The notes below the pieces were generated by a model, which saw only the letters and a list, made by a program, of their open reading frames with translations, was not told the origin of the DNA and made no database searches. From UBA2033 sp035345875 (GTDB lineage: Bacteria; Spirochaetota; Leptospiria; Leptospirales; Leptospiraceae): DNA of 64,000 bases. The stretch lies in the NCBI GenBank assembly GCA_035345875.1, contig DAORDH010000006.1, positions 1 through 64,000 on the forward strand. Direction: 5' to 3'. Below are positions 9,303-18,163 of the stretch, piece after piece. Both the position numbers and the translations under genes were made by a program. Each line of letters begins with the position of its first letter. Position 1 is the stretch's first letter.

Positions 9303-11837
9303 CTATTTAATAAAATAAGTCACTTTAAATTCAATATAACGTTGGTAGATATAGGCAGCTGGAATGGCTCGATTGTTATAATCTTCCGTTGCCGTATTTG
9401 AGTGATCATACAATTTATAATTATTTAAATTGAAAATTGAAAATCGAAATTCTAGATTTTCATTCAGTTCTTCTGTTGTTCCTAAACTAACGTTCCATAT
9501 GTAATATTGACTGTATTGAAAGCCTTTGGTAGAAAGTCGTTCAAAAGCAAAACGAGCATTGGATTGCCTTTCAGAGGAAGCCCAGATTGTGTTATTTAAA
9601 ATAAAATATTTAAATAGATTCCAATTGACTCCTAGATTTGCTCTCGCTTGTGGAATGCTTGTTAAAAATGTTTTTGTGTCACTAGTTACAATTCCATTGA
9701 GTCCTCCATGATCTACCGCTTGAAACCAAGAAACATTTGCAAATATATAATTTCTTTTTGAAAAGCTAAGTTTTGCTTCTACTTCTGTTCCTAGAATTGT
9801 CAAGCCTCTCAAGTTATGGTAAATGTCTAATTTTCCTGGTGGTGTGCTAGAGACGTTAACTCCATCTATATTGTTATAAATTCGTGTATAATACCAATTT
9901 GCTTGAATGTTTAACGGCTTGTATGGTGTTTGATACTCCATTCCCACTTCGCCTGTTCTAATTGTTTCAGGCTTTAGTGGACCGTAACCGGCTTGTCCAT
10001 AATTTTGAAAACGCTCTGTATTATTTCCTAAAACTCCACCAAATTGATAGGTTTGGCTTCTATCATACATTTCTTTAAATGTTGGAGCCCGAAAGGCTGA
10101 ACCAAGTAAAAATTTAAAAGATAAGCTACCATATCTCGTCTTTTCAAAAGGAGTAAGGACGAAACCACTCTTCGGATTTATCGTGCTACCAAAATCAGAG
10201 TATACATCTCGTCTAACGCCCATTGTAATTGATAGCCATTTAAATGGATCCCATAATACTTGTAGGAATTCAGCTTGTATATTTCTAGATTTTGTTTTTC
10301 CTTTCTGAAGGCTTTCAGGATCGGATACAAATGCTTTCCCTGTTGTGAAGTAAGCTAGGATTGTATCATTTCTATCTCTATCTAAATTATCAAAGTCATA
10401 GAAAAAAGGGTAGAGATTTGATGTATTATTTCCCGCAAAGTTTTTTTGGACATACGCATCTTTATAAGTTAGTTTTTCTAATTGTGCTCCGAGCATAATA
10501 GACAATTGACTCAAAGGATTGTATTGAAGAATTACCTCCGTTCCTTTTGTGTCATATTTGTATCCTGTCTTCTTGATAGGACTCATTCCTATATGATTTA
10601 TCATGTCTGGTCTTTCTACTTGTATTTGATCCTTTTTTAAGAATGTATCCCCATAAAGACGAGCACTCAAAGATAGTTTTTCTGTAATTGCAATTTTTTG
10701 AGTTCCAATATCTAGAGTCATCAAATTGAAAGTTAGTTCTGAATTGGGAGTTAAGTAGCCAAGCTCTCCTACATTCGGTCCTCTATCTTCTCGAATCATT
10801 TTTCCTTTTATATAGAAATCATCCCCTCTATTTAGGTTTAGAAATAGGTTTGTTTGCTTTTTTCTATCATTTGTTTTGATGTAGTCGGCAAGTGGAAGGG
10901 GAATGACGCTTGTGCAAATTCCTTGTCTATAGAGAGTCCGTCCACAAGATTGATCATTTGGTAAATGAACTTCCGGACGTTTTGATTCATAGTATCCTGC
11001 ATACGTTCCAAGGTTCCAATTTTCTCCCATTTTAATATTATAGAATGCAGTAGGTTCAATTGTATTGTATTGTCCTAGTCGAGAGGCAACGTATCCGTTT
11101 CCATTTCTACCGGATGAACTTCTTGTAATTACGTTGATTACTCCTACAAAAGCGTTAGTTCCATGAATAGAGGATCCAGGACCACGAATAATTTCTACTT
11201 TTTCAATTGCATCTGCACGAATATCTAAGAAAGTAGAGCCATCATAGAAGTTATTGATTCTATGGCCATCTAGAAGCATTAACACTCCAGATCTAGACAA
11301 TACTCCACGGAATGCTACTTTATAGGATCCAAATTGATCGTATAATATTTCAATTCCAGGAACTTGTTTTAAAATATCTGCTAAGTTTCTTGCTCCCATG
11401 TCGGATATTGTTTGCCGATTGTATACAGATACGATAGCGGATGTCTTTGATGTTTTTTCTGACTCTCCAACTCGTTTAGAGACAATAGAAATAGACTCCT
11501 CTAATTTAAAAAAATCTTCTTCTTTGGAGTCTTCTTCAGTTGAATCTTTTGCTTTGTTTGTTTTCTGTTGATCTAATTCTTCTTTTTGTTTTTGGAGTTC
11601 TTCTTTTTCTTTTTCTAGAGATTCTTTTTCTTTCAGAAAACTTTCTTTTAATTTAGAAAATTCATTTTGTTCTTTCGTAAGACGTTCTCTCTCAATCTCT
11701 AAACTTTGTCTTTGGATTTCTAAATCAGTTTGATTTTTTTTTGAGTTTTTAGAGGGAGTTACCTGTTGTGCATTTATTTTTTGTGTAAAAAGTATAGTTT
11801 GAAATAAAATCGTAAATACAAATAATTTTCTATGCAT
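9303..11837 (-). CDS. TonB-dependent outer membrane receptor with N-terminal coiled coil
   Basis: An outer-membrane beta-barrel transporter of about 844 residues. A signal peptide (ending QKINAQQ) is followed by a charged coiled coil of roughly 80 residues (repeats of LEKEKEELQKQKEELD type). Then comes EEDFFKLEESISIV at the place of a TonB box, a plug domain (ADILKQVPGIEI, RGVLSRSGVLMLLDGHRIN, IEIIRGPGSSIHGTNAFVGVINVITR) and the barrel, ending in aromatic YIEFKVTYFIK. I start at the ATG at 11837, preceded by AGAGG; an upstream TTG at 11858 is possible. The substrate is unknown. It is co-transcribed with the nucleotidase-C-like lipoprotein. Confidence 0.88.
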   Translation of the reverse strand: MHRKLFVFTILFQTILFTQKINAQQVTPSKNSKKNQTDLEIQRQSLEIERERLTKEQNEFSKLKESFLKEKESLEKEKEELQKQKEELDQQKTNKAKDSTEEDSKEEDFFKLEESISIVSKRVGESEKTSKTSAIVSVYNRQTISDMGARNLADILKQVPGIEILYDQFGSYKVAFRGVLSRSGVLMLLDGHRINNFYDGSTFLDIRADAIEKVEIIRGPGSSIHGTNAFVGVINVITRSSSGRNGNGYVASRLGQYNTIEPTAFYNIKMGENWNLGTYAGYYESKRPEVHLPNDQSCGRTLYRQGICTSVIPLPLADYIKTNDRKKQTNLFLNLNRGDDFYIKGKMIREDRGPNVGELGYLTPNSELTFNLMTLDIGTQKIAITEKLSLSARLYGDTFLKKDQIQVERPDMINHIGMSPIKKTGYKYDTKGTEVILQYNPLSQLSIMLGAQLEKLTYKDAYVQKNFAGNNTSNLYPFFYDFDNLDRDRNDTILAYFTTGKAFVSDPESLQKGKTKSRNIQAEFLQVLWDPFKWLSITMGVRRDVYSDFGSTINPKSGFVLTPFEKTRYGSLSFKFLLGSAFRAPTFKEMYDRSQTYQFGGVLGNNTERFQNYGQAGYGPLKPETIRTGEVGMEYQTPYKPLNIQANWYYTRIYNNIDGVNVSSTPPGKLDIYHNLRGLTILGTEVEAKLSFSKRNYIFANVSWFQAVDHGGLNGIVTSDTKTFLTSIPQARANLGVNWNLFKYFILNNTIWASSERQSNARFAFERLSTKGFQYSQYYIWNVSLGTTEELNENLEFRFSIFNLNNYKLYDHSNTATEDYNNRAIPAAYIYQRYIEFKVTYFIK

Positions 11838-11929
11838 TAAAAGCCTCTGCGTGACCAAGTGTTACCAATTAGTCTCAGGGAGGCAATTGCTTTTCTAAAA
11901 ATATTTTTCTATTTTTTTATTAGATAGTT

Positions 11930-12736
11930 TTAATTTGTTTTTACTTCGTCAGATTTCATTTTATCAAAGTGTTTGTAATTATAACTGAAATTTTTTCTAA
12001 ATTCTTCTGGTGTAATTCCTTTTTCTCTCAGTTCTTTTTCAAACACTTCTCTTTTAGAAAGATATCCTTCGTGCAGAGGGATTTCTATTTTTGCGACAGT
12101 CTCTTTATACTTATCACTTGAATAAAGACTAAAGCTATGTTTATTGATGCCTGATTGGTCGAGTAGAATTCCAACCATTGTTATACCCATCCCAGCGCCT
12201 TCCGTATTGTCTCCATATTCCATAAAGAAATCGATAAGACTTGAGAAACTGGTTGCCTTTTGAAATTTATCTCGAATTCTTTCTTCTTCTATTGGTAGAA
12301 GGGGAAAGTTATTTTTAATTTTAATATTTAAAACGTCTTTTGTGTAATAGAATGTGGCAGTGACAGGTAGATCATGTTTTTTAAATAAGTCTTTGTAGGT
12401 AGCAATTTTATCTTCTGTTAGACTTCCTTTGAATTCGTTTAATCCTTTTTGATAATCGTCTGGATTATTTATATCGAGTCCCATTTCTTTGTATAAAACT
12501 CTTTTTAAATTCGCTTTTGTTGCGTTGATGACTAGTTCTTTTGCAGAAGAGTAGGCAATATCCATTAAATCCATTCGATTGAATTTTTCTAAGATAGTTG
12601 AGGAAATAATTTTCAGTATGCTTTCACCATAATCACTGAGTAGATAGGTCTTCATGCTTAAAATATTGTTTTTATTTACTGCATTTTGAATGATCTCTTT
12701 GAGTTCAGTTTCGGTTTTTTTCACGGGAATTACCAA
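11930..12736 (-). CDS. GHKL/histidine-kinase-like ATPase family protein, copy 1
   Basis: A 268-residue soluble protein without a signal peptide. It resembles degenerate GHKL ATPases. A helix SSAKELVINATKAN looks like the N-box (Glu and Asn kept), a strand LNIKIKNNFPL sits where the DxG box should be but lacks the Asp, and DNTEGAGMGITMV resembles the glycine-rich G-box. It is clearly homologous along its length to the protein at 52094-52888. Activity cannot be judged, and it could be a sensor or anti-sigma-like protein without ATPase function. The start is TTG at 12736 or GTG at 12724, neither with a strong Shine-Dalgarno. It stands alone. Confidence 0.6.
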   Translation of the reverse strand: MVIPVKKTETELKEIIQNAVNKNNILSMKTYLLSDYGESILKIISSTILEKFNRMDLMDIAYSSAKELVINATKANLKRVLYKEMGLDINNPDDYQKGLNEFKGSLTEDKIATYKDLFKKHDLPVTATFYYTKDVLNIKIKNNFPLLPIEEERIRDKFQKATSFSSLIDFFMEYGDNTEGAGMGITMVGILLDQSGINKHSFSLYSSDKYKETVAKIEIPLHEGYLSKREVFEKELREKGITPEEFRKNFSYNYKHFDKMKSDEVKTN

Positions 12737-12954
12737 CTTACTTATTTTATTAAACAGATTTTGAGATAATAATTAGCAGTTTTGTTGAGTCAAGTAAATA
12801 TTTTAAGCTGAGAATAAGGAAATAACTATTTTCTGAGTAAGGAAAAGTTTCAATTCCTGTTTAAAATTAAATAGAATTTTAAATCATTTTTAGCAAATTA
12901 GAATAATTCTTGTCTTTACGACATAATAATTTCCGTATGTATGTGAGAATGAAA

Positions 12955-14526
12955 ATGAATACACCGAAGCCAATTGTCAATTTAATCGACTACAGTAAAC
13001 AACCATTTAATTTAGCCATTGCAACTGCTAGAACCTGCTACTCATCCAAAGGGATACTTCTTCCAGAAGATATGGTCAAATCAGAAAAATCGATAGAGAT
13101 TCGAGACCGTGTTGCTAAATCTACAAAAAAAGCAGGTCATTTAACTACAAGACAACACCCTCAATTTATTTTTACAATCGATAAAGTCTCCCGTCAGTTT
13201 GTTTGGTCTTTTTTGCATTCGCACCCTTTTTATAATTCTGAGCAAGTAAGCCAAAGATATGTAGAAGTAAAAAAAGAAAATTATTACATTCCTCAAAATC
13301 TAAATGGCAAGGAATTGGAATTGTATCTAGATGCAGTGAATTATAGTTCCGATTCTTATTTTGATTTTATAGACAGATTAAATCCTTATATTGGGAAAGA
13401 GTATTTTTCTGTTTATCGCGCCCGTGCAAATTACCCCGAAAAATGGCAAGATCCTATTAAGAAAAAAAGTTTAGAAATTGCTCGGTATCTCCTACCGCTA
13501 GCTACTTATACCTATTTATTTCATACAATCAATGGATTAACTCTTCATCGTTATCATAGGCTTATGAATACGTATGACGTTCCAGAAGAACAAAGAATAG
13601 TAGTAGAGCAAATGATTGAAGCGGTGAAAAGCGTAGACCCACTCTATGTAGAGGAAATGGATGATCCTATTCCATTAGAGGAAACTTCAGAGTATCAATT
13701 TTTTGAAAAATTCTATTCGTCTAAATCCGCTTACAATCCTAGCTATACGAAAGAATTCATCGAAGAATTTGATTCGGATATGGAAGGACGTTATTCTAAA
13801 TTAGTAGGCTACAATGAGAATTCGCCAGCAATTCTTGCTTCTGCTGTTCGTTCCGTTCTCTCTATTCCTAAGTCAAAATTAAGTGATGAAGAGGCGATTC
13901 GACTTGTCTTGTCGCCAGCCCATAATCACCACTTAACTTCTACCCTAAATGAAACAACGATGAGTCCAATCTCAAGATCTCTTTCTCAGGTTCATTATAC
14001 ATTTAAGAAAAGGATTTCGCATACCGCAGATAGCCAAGACCAAAGACATAGAATGGTTCCAGGAGCTAGACCTGTTCTTCTGTCTCAGTATGCAGGAAAG
14101 CCAGATTATATAACACCGGCTGTCATAGAAAAATATCCAGAACTAAAAGAAGAATATGAAAAAAGAATGAATGGTATTTTTGAACGAGTAAATCGATTTC
14201 TAAATGAATGTAAAAAAGAAGAATATGCAACCTATCTCTTCCCCAATGCCATTCCTATTCGTTTCTATGAAAGTGGAGATTTGCTCAATCTACATCATAA
14301 GTGGAGATCTAGGTTGTGTTACAATGCACAAGAAGAAATTTTTTATGCATCTTTAGATGAAGTAAAAGACATTCAAAAAATAAATCCTGAAATCAGTAAA
14401 TGGATTAAAGCTCCTTGCGGAATTCGCCAAATGGGGGAACAAAAACCCTATTGTCCTGAAGGAGATAAATACTGCGGTGTGCAAGTCTGGAAACAGGAAT
14501 TAGAAAATTATAAAAGAGTGATTTAG
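12955..14526 (+). CDS. double-length ThyX-like (FAD-dependent thymidylate synthase family) protein
   Basis: About 523 residues, roughly twice the size of ordinary ThyX. The N-terminal half has FNLAIATARTCYSS, a region near HSHPFYNSEQVSQRYVE that fits the ThyX S..N..SQRY substrate site, and TIDKVSRQFVWSFL. The C-terminal half repeats the pattern: NSPAILASAVRSVLS, HNHHLTSTLNETTMSPISRSL, then DQRHRMVPGARP with an RHR motif at about 364-366. It therefore looks like two ThyX domains fused, the first without an RHR triad. Whether it makes dTMP or has another flavin role is not known. Two closely spaced ATGs (12949, 12955) follow GAGA; a TTG at 12910 is less likely. Confidence 0.75.
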   Translation: MNTPKPIVNLIDYSKQPFNLAIATARTCYSSKGILLPEDMVKSEKSIEIRDRVAKSTKKAGHLTTRQHPQFIFTIDKVSRQFVWSFLHSHPFYNSEQVSQRYVEVKKENYYIPQNLNGKELELYLDAVNYSSDSYFDFIDRLNPYIGKEYFSVYRARANYPEKWQDPIKKKSLEIARYLLPLATYTYLFHTINGLTLHRYHRLMNTYDVPEEQRIVVEQMIEAVKSVDPLYVEEMDDPIPLEETSEYQFFEKFYSSKSAYNPSYTKEFIEEFDSDMEGRYSKLVGYNENSPAILASAVRSVLSIPKSKLSDEEAIRLVLSPAHNHHLTSTLNETTMSPISRSLSQVHYTFKKRISHTADSQDQRHRMVPGARPVLLSQYAGKPDYITPAVIEKYPELKEEYEKRMNGIFERVNRFLNECKKEEYATYLFPNAIPIRFYESGDLLNLHHKWRSRLCYNAQEEIFYASLDEVKDIQKINPEISKWIKAPCGIRQMGEQKPYCPEGDKYCGVQVWKQELENYKRVI

Positions 14527-14755
14527 TTGTAGAGCAAAAGTATTCACAAAATCGTCTCGAATTAGAAAAGAAGAAAAAGATTCTTTCAAGAAAAGACCGG
14601 TTGTTTTCTAAGCACAGATAAGGAATTGGATCATTTAGAAATGTTTTTTATTATTAAACCGGTGTCCTAAGTGACATCCTGAAGTTAAAAGCGTTAGGTG
14701 ATAATTCAGATAATAGGAAGGCTTTAGTAGCTTTAATAAATAGGTAGAGTAGGAG

Positions 14756-15937
14756 ATGAAAATGAATTTAATATCAGAAGAAAGACAAAAAGAATTAATA
14801 AAATATAGAAGAACGATTCATAAAAATCCAGAGTTAAAATATGAAGAAGAAGATACTGCGCTTTTTGTGAAAGATCATTTAAATCGACTCGGCTTGTCTT
14901 TTCAAGATAAAATTGCAAAAACTGGAATTGTATCTCTCATAGATTCTGGAATTCCAGGAAAGACAGTTTTAGTTCGAGCAGATATGGACGCGCTTCCAAT
15001 CATAGAAGAAAATAATACAGAGTATGTGTCGCAAAAAAAAGGCGTCATGCATGCTTGTGGACATGACGCTCATGTTTCTGTTCTCATGGGGTTTGCAGAA
15101 GAAATAAAACAAGATATTAAATCAATTCTTCCGAGTGGTAGAGTTCTATTGGTTTTTCAACCGGCAGAAGAAGGAGGGAGTGGGGCGGATAAAATGATTG
15201 AAGAAGGCATTCTTGAAAAATACAAAGTGGATGCTGCTTTTGCACTTCATGTTTGGAATCATGTGGATTTAGGGAAAGTAGGCGTTGTGAATGGAACGAT
15301 GATGGCATCCGTGGATGAATTTAAAATCATTGTAAAAGGTGTAAGTGGGCATGGGGCAATGCCGCAACATACAGTAGATCCGATTGTTGTGTCTGCTCAT
15401 ATTATCACTGCTCTTCAAACCGTTGTTTCCAGATCTGTTGATCCACTTGAACCCTGTGTGGTAACGATAGGAAGTATTCATGCAGGAAATGCTTTTAATG
15501 TAATTCCTGAAACGGCAGAGTTGACTGGAACGGTTCGAACCTATTCTAAAAAAGTTTACGAGGAAGTTCCAGAAAAATTAAAAAAAATTGTAAATGGAAT
15601 TGCGGATGGCTTTGGGGCAACGGTTGAAATTATCTATAAAAGAGTAGATAAGCCTACTATAAATGATCCAGCGATGGCGGACGTCGTTAGAAAAGCTGCC
15701 TATAAACTTCTTGGAAATGATTCTGTGACAGAAGAAGAAGTGAGAACTATGGGAGGAGAAGATTTTTCAGCCTTTTTATTAAAGGTTCCAGGTTGTTATT
15801 TTTTTATAGGGTCTAGAAACAAAGAGAAAGGATTTGTAAATCCTCATCATAGTTCTAAATTTGATTTCGATGAAGAGGCTATGGGAATTGGGCTTGCAAT
15901 GATAAAAGAAATTGTTTCTTCTTATTTAAGCACCTAA
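14756..15937 (+). CDS. M20 family amidohydrolase (hippurate/N-acyl amino acid hydrolase type)
   Basis: A 393-residue cytoplasmic metallohydrolase of the M20D group, which cleaves N-acyl amino acids or similar amides. It shows RRTIHKNPELKYEE, RADMDALPI, the metal-binding HACGHDAHVSVLMG, QPAEEGGSGADKMI with the catalytic Glu pair, ALHVWN, the lid-domain SGHGAMPQ, and MGGEDFSAFL near the end with HHSSKFDFDE. Length and order fit the family. The start is an ATG preceded by TAGGAG. Substrate is not determinable from sequence. No coupled gene is seen on either side. Confidence 0.9.
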   Translation: MKMNLISEERQKELIKYRRTIHKNPELKYEEEDTALFVKDHLNRLGLSFQDKIAKTGIVSLIDSGIPGKTVLVRADMDALPIIEENNTEYVSQKKGVMHACGHDAHVSVLMGFAEEIKQDIKSILPSGRVLLVFQPAEEGGSGADKMIEEGILEKYKVDAAFALHVWNHVDLGKVGVVNGTMMASVDEFKIIVKGVSGHGAMPQHTVDPIVVSAHIITALQTVVSRSVDPLEPCVVTIGSIHAGNAFNVIPETAELTGTVRTYSKKVYEEVPEKLKKIVNGIADGFGATVEIIYKRVDKPTINDPAMADVVRKAAYKLLGNDSVTEEEVRTMGGEDFSAFLLKVPGCYFFIGSRNKEKGFVNPHHSSKFDFDEEAMGIGLAMIKEIVSSYLST

Positions 15938-16037
15938 AAAATATTTGTAAAATAAAATCTTACTTTGGTTCCAAAATAAGGTTGATTTTAAAGCCTATAT
16001 AAAAAATATTACCATTAAACCATTAAGGAGATATTTA

Positions 16038-16211
16038 ATGAAAAAAGTTATCGCTTCATTACTAGTAGTTTTAATCATGAGCTTAGGATATTGCTCTTCT
16101 TCTGAAGAAAAAGAACCTGAAGCTGCACCAGCTGAGCCAGCTAAAACTGAGCCTGCTAAAGATGCTAAAACACCAGCTAAAACACCAGCTAAAACACCAG
16201 CTAAAAAATAA
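16038..16211 (+). CDS. small KTPA-repeat lipoprotein
   Basis: A 57-residue protein with its own AAGGAG seven bases before the ATG. A signal peptide (MKKVIASLLVVLIMSLGYC) ends in a lipobox with the lipid Cys at 19. The mature part is only about 39 residues of low complexity: a short acidic run EEKEPE, Ala/Pro-rich spacers, and three KTPA repeats ending in KK. It has no recognisable fold and is probably an unstructured tether on a membrane. A strong terminator follows 29 bases after the stop, so this is a complete one-gene transcription unit. Confidence 0.8.
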   Translation: MKKVIASLLVVLIMSLGYCSSSEEKEPEAAPAEPAKTEPAKDAKTPAKTPAKTPAKK

Positions 16212-16240
16212 TCTAACTTAAAAAATAGATTGAAAAGAGC

Positions 16241-16276
16241 GCGGATGATTTGAAAAAATTATCCGCCTTTTTTTTT
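16241..16276 (+). terminator. Rho-independent terminator after the small lipoprotein gene
   Basis: Stem GCGGATGATTT / AAATTATCCGC (11 pairs, one G-T) closed by a GAAA tetraloop and followed by nine T. It serves the gene ending at 16211. The convergent hydrolase gene ends inside its T-run, at 16275. Confidence 0.92.
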
Positions 16277-17399
16277 ACTTCCTCTTAATATAAAACTCTG
16301 ATTCTTTCGTTCTAATTAATTTATTTCCTGTCAGAAGAGACCAAGAAAACAAAGCATCTTTCAAGCCTGAATCCTTTGTTTTTAACTTTAGAATATTTCC
16401 TGGATTCAAATTTGCCATTTTTTTCTTTAATTGAATTAGGATTTCACCGGAACTTAGATTTCCAGTATCCCATTCAGCATGGAAATAAATATCTGAATTT
16501 TTAGTGAAATCTCGTAAGAATTTCTCAATGATTTGGTTTACATGATAAGGTTTCTCTCTATGAACCCAATGATTGGCTTGTAGAATTTGCAATTCTGCAT
16601 TTGGAAAATACTCTTTCGTGCCCTCATAAACGATAGGAGATAGAGCAATGTCATTTTCAGGAATGATTACAGAGATTGGTAGAGTTACTTTTTCTTGGGG
16701 GAGTTCTGGGAGATGGAACCCTCCATTCTGTAGGATTCCTCGGTATATATTTATATTTCCAATGGTTGCATCTAAAATTCTATCTTTTTCTAAATTTAAT
16801 AATTCATCGTTAGCGGGTAGACTAGATACACTCATGACTTTCTGCCAGAGCGGCTCTGTGAAAGTAGACCATATAAGCTCAGGAATCACTGGAATCTGAA
16901 ATAGAATCATATACCAAGATTTTGAAATTTGCTCTAATGATTTTTGAATTTCAGAAAAATTTCCACTGAATAGTTTTCCAATTGCATTGTTATAGAAAAT
17001 TCTAGGGTGGGGACAACTAATTGCAGTAAAGGTAAAGACTCTATGTAAATGACTAGGATCAGAAATATAAGACCAACCGATTCCAGCTCCCCAGTCATGT
17101 CCGACTAAATGAACTTTTCCATTGGAGCCAACTAAAAATTCAATAACAGAATCTAAATCCTGCATTAGATTTTCCATTTGAAAGTTAGTTGGAATTGTGT
17201 CTTGAAATGGATTTTTGATTCCTCTTAAATCAAAGGCTGCAATTCTAAATTTATCTTTAAAATATTCGAATTGTTTCGTCCAACTGCTCGATGTGTCAGG
17301 ATAACCATGTAAAAATAAAATAGTTTCTTTGTTTTCCTTTAAATCCTCAGCGAGAACATGTAGCTTAACGTCTTCTGAGTCAATATAATAGGACTTCAT
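16275..17399 (-). CDS. alpha/beta hydrolase, epoxide-hydrolase-like
   Basis: A 374-residue alpha/beta hydrolase without a signal peptide. It has the oxyanion HGYPD motif and a nucleophile elbow GHDWGAG, in which Asp replaces Ser as in epoxide hydrolases and haloalkane dehalogenases. A lid domain follows, then an acid residue near VIIPENDIALSP and the catalytic His in ANHWVHREKP. After the fold (to about 290) there is an extra C-terminal region of about 80 residues (DIYFHAEWDTGNLSSGE...), which I do not recognise. It starts at an ATG overlapping the stop of the PP2C gene (ATGA), so expression is coupled. Confidence 0.85.
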   Translation of the reverse strand: MKSYYIDSEDVKLHVLAEDLKENKETILFLHGYPDTSSSWTKQFEYFKDKFRIAAFDLRGIKNPFQDTIPTNFQMENLMQDLDSVIEFLVGSNGKVHLVGHDWGAGIGWSYISDPSHLHRVFTFTAISCPHPRIFYNNAIGKLFSGNFSEIQKSLEQISKSWYMILFQIPVIPELIWSTFTEPLWQKVMSVSSLPANDELLNLEKDRILDATIGNINIYRGILQNGGFHLPELPQEKVTLPISVIIPENDIALSPIVYEGTKEYFPNAELQILQANHWVHREKPYHVNQIIEKFLRDFTKNSDIYFHAEWDTGNLSSGEILIQLKKKMANLNPGNILKLKTKDSGLKDALFSWSLLTGNKLIRTKESEFYIKRK

Positions 17400-18163
17400 T
17401 CTCCTACCTCAGCTAGAATTACAGTGATATTATCGTGACCACCGCTATCCTTAGCTGCATAGATTAAATTATCGATAATCACATCTAATTTTTTGCTACT
17501 TTCTAGAATCAGTTGTATTTCCATATCACTAATCATGGAATTAAGCCCATCACTGCAGAGTAAAATTTTATCGCCCACTTCTAAGTTTTCGGAATAATTG
17601 ACTGGAAGGATTGGTTCAATGGATCCGACTGCCTGTGTAACTGCATTTCTCTGAGGATGAATCATTGCCTGTTCTGGAGTAATGATTCCAATCCGAACTA
17701 ATTCAGAAACGAAGTTTTGATCTTCTGTAATTTGGAGTAGGGTTTTATTTCGATAGAGATAGAGACGAGTGTCTCCTATTTGAGAAATATAGAGTTTATT
17801 TTCGGAAACAATTGCAACTGTGGCAACTGTCCCCATTCCCATTAAGCCAGGATTTAATTTTATCATTTTATGGCATTGATCATGTGCAACCAAAAGACAT
17901 TCTCTAACAGCATCATCTGGCTTAATCTTTTTATGGCTTTTTAAGTATTTAGAGGCTTCTGTTACCATGATTAAAGAAGCGGTTTCACCAGCGACTGCTC
18001 CACCCATTCCATCTGCTACAAGTAGTAGAATTCCATTTTTTGTTGAGGTTGGATTTATTACATTTCCTTCTGCATCTGTTTCCAAGTTCATAATCAGGAA
18101 ATTATCTTCATTGTTTTCCCTGACGACACCAATATCTGTCTTTCCAAAAGCCCTTATGTTCAT
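17396..18163 (-). CDS. PP2C-family serine/threonine phosphatase (PrpC/Stp type)
   Basis: A 255-residue soluble phosphatase that would remove phosphate from Ser/Thr residues of proteins. All PP2C motifs are present: TDIGVVRENNEDNFL (metal Asp), VADGMGGAVAGETAS (metal Asp and Gly), GMGTVATVAIV, ISQIGDTRLYLYR, LCSDGLNSMI and GGHDNITVIL. Length matches bacterial stand-alone PP2C enzymes. No Ser/Thr kinase gene is adjacent. It is the first gene of a two-gene unit with the epoxide-hydrolase-like gene, which is an odd pairing. Confidence 0.93.
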   Translation of the reverse strand: MNIRAFGKTDIGVVRENNEDNFLIMNLETDAEGNVINPTSTKNGILLLVADGMGGAVAGETASLIMVTEASKYLKSHKKIKPDDAVRECLLVAHDQCHKMIKLNPGLMGMGTVATVAIVSENKLYISQIGDTRLYLYRNKTLLQITEDQNFVSELVRIGIITPEQAMIHPQRNAVTQAVGSIEPILPVNYSENLEVGDKILLCSDGLNSMISDMEIQLILESSKKLDVIIDNLIYAAKDSGGHDNITVILAEVGE

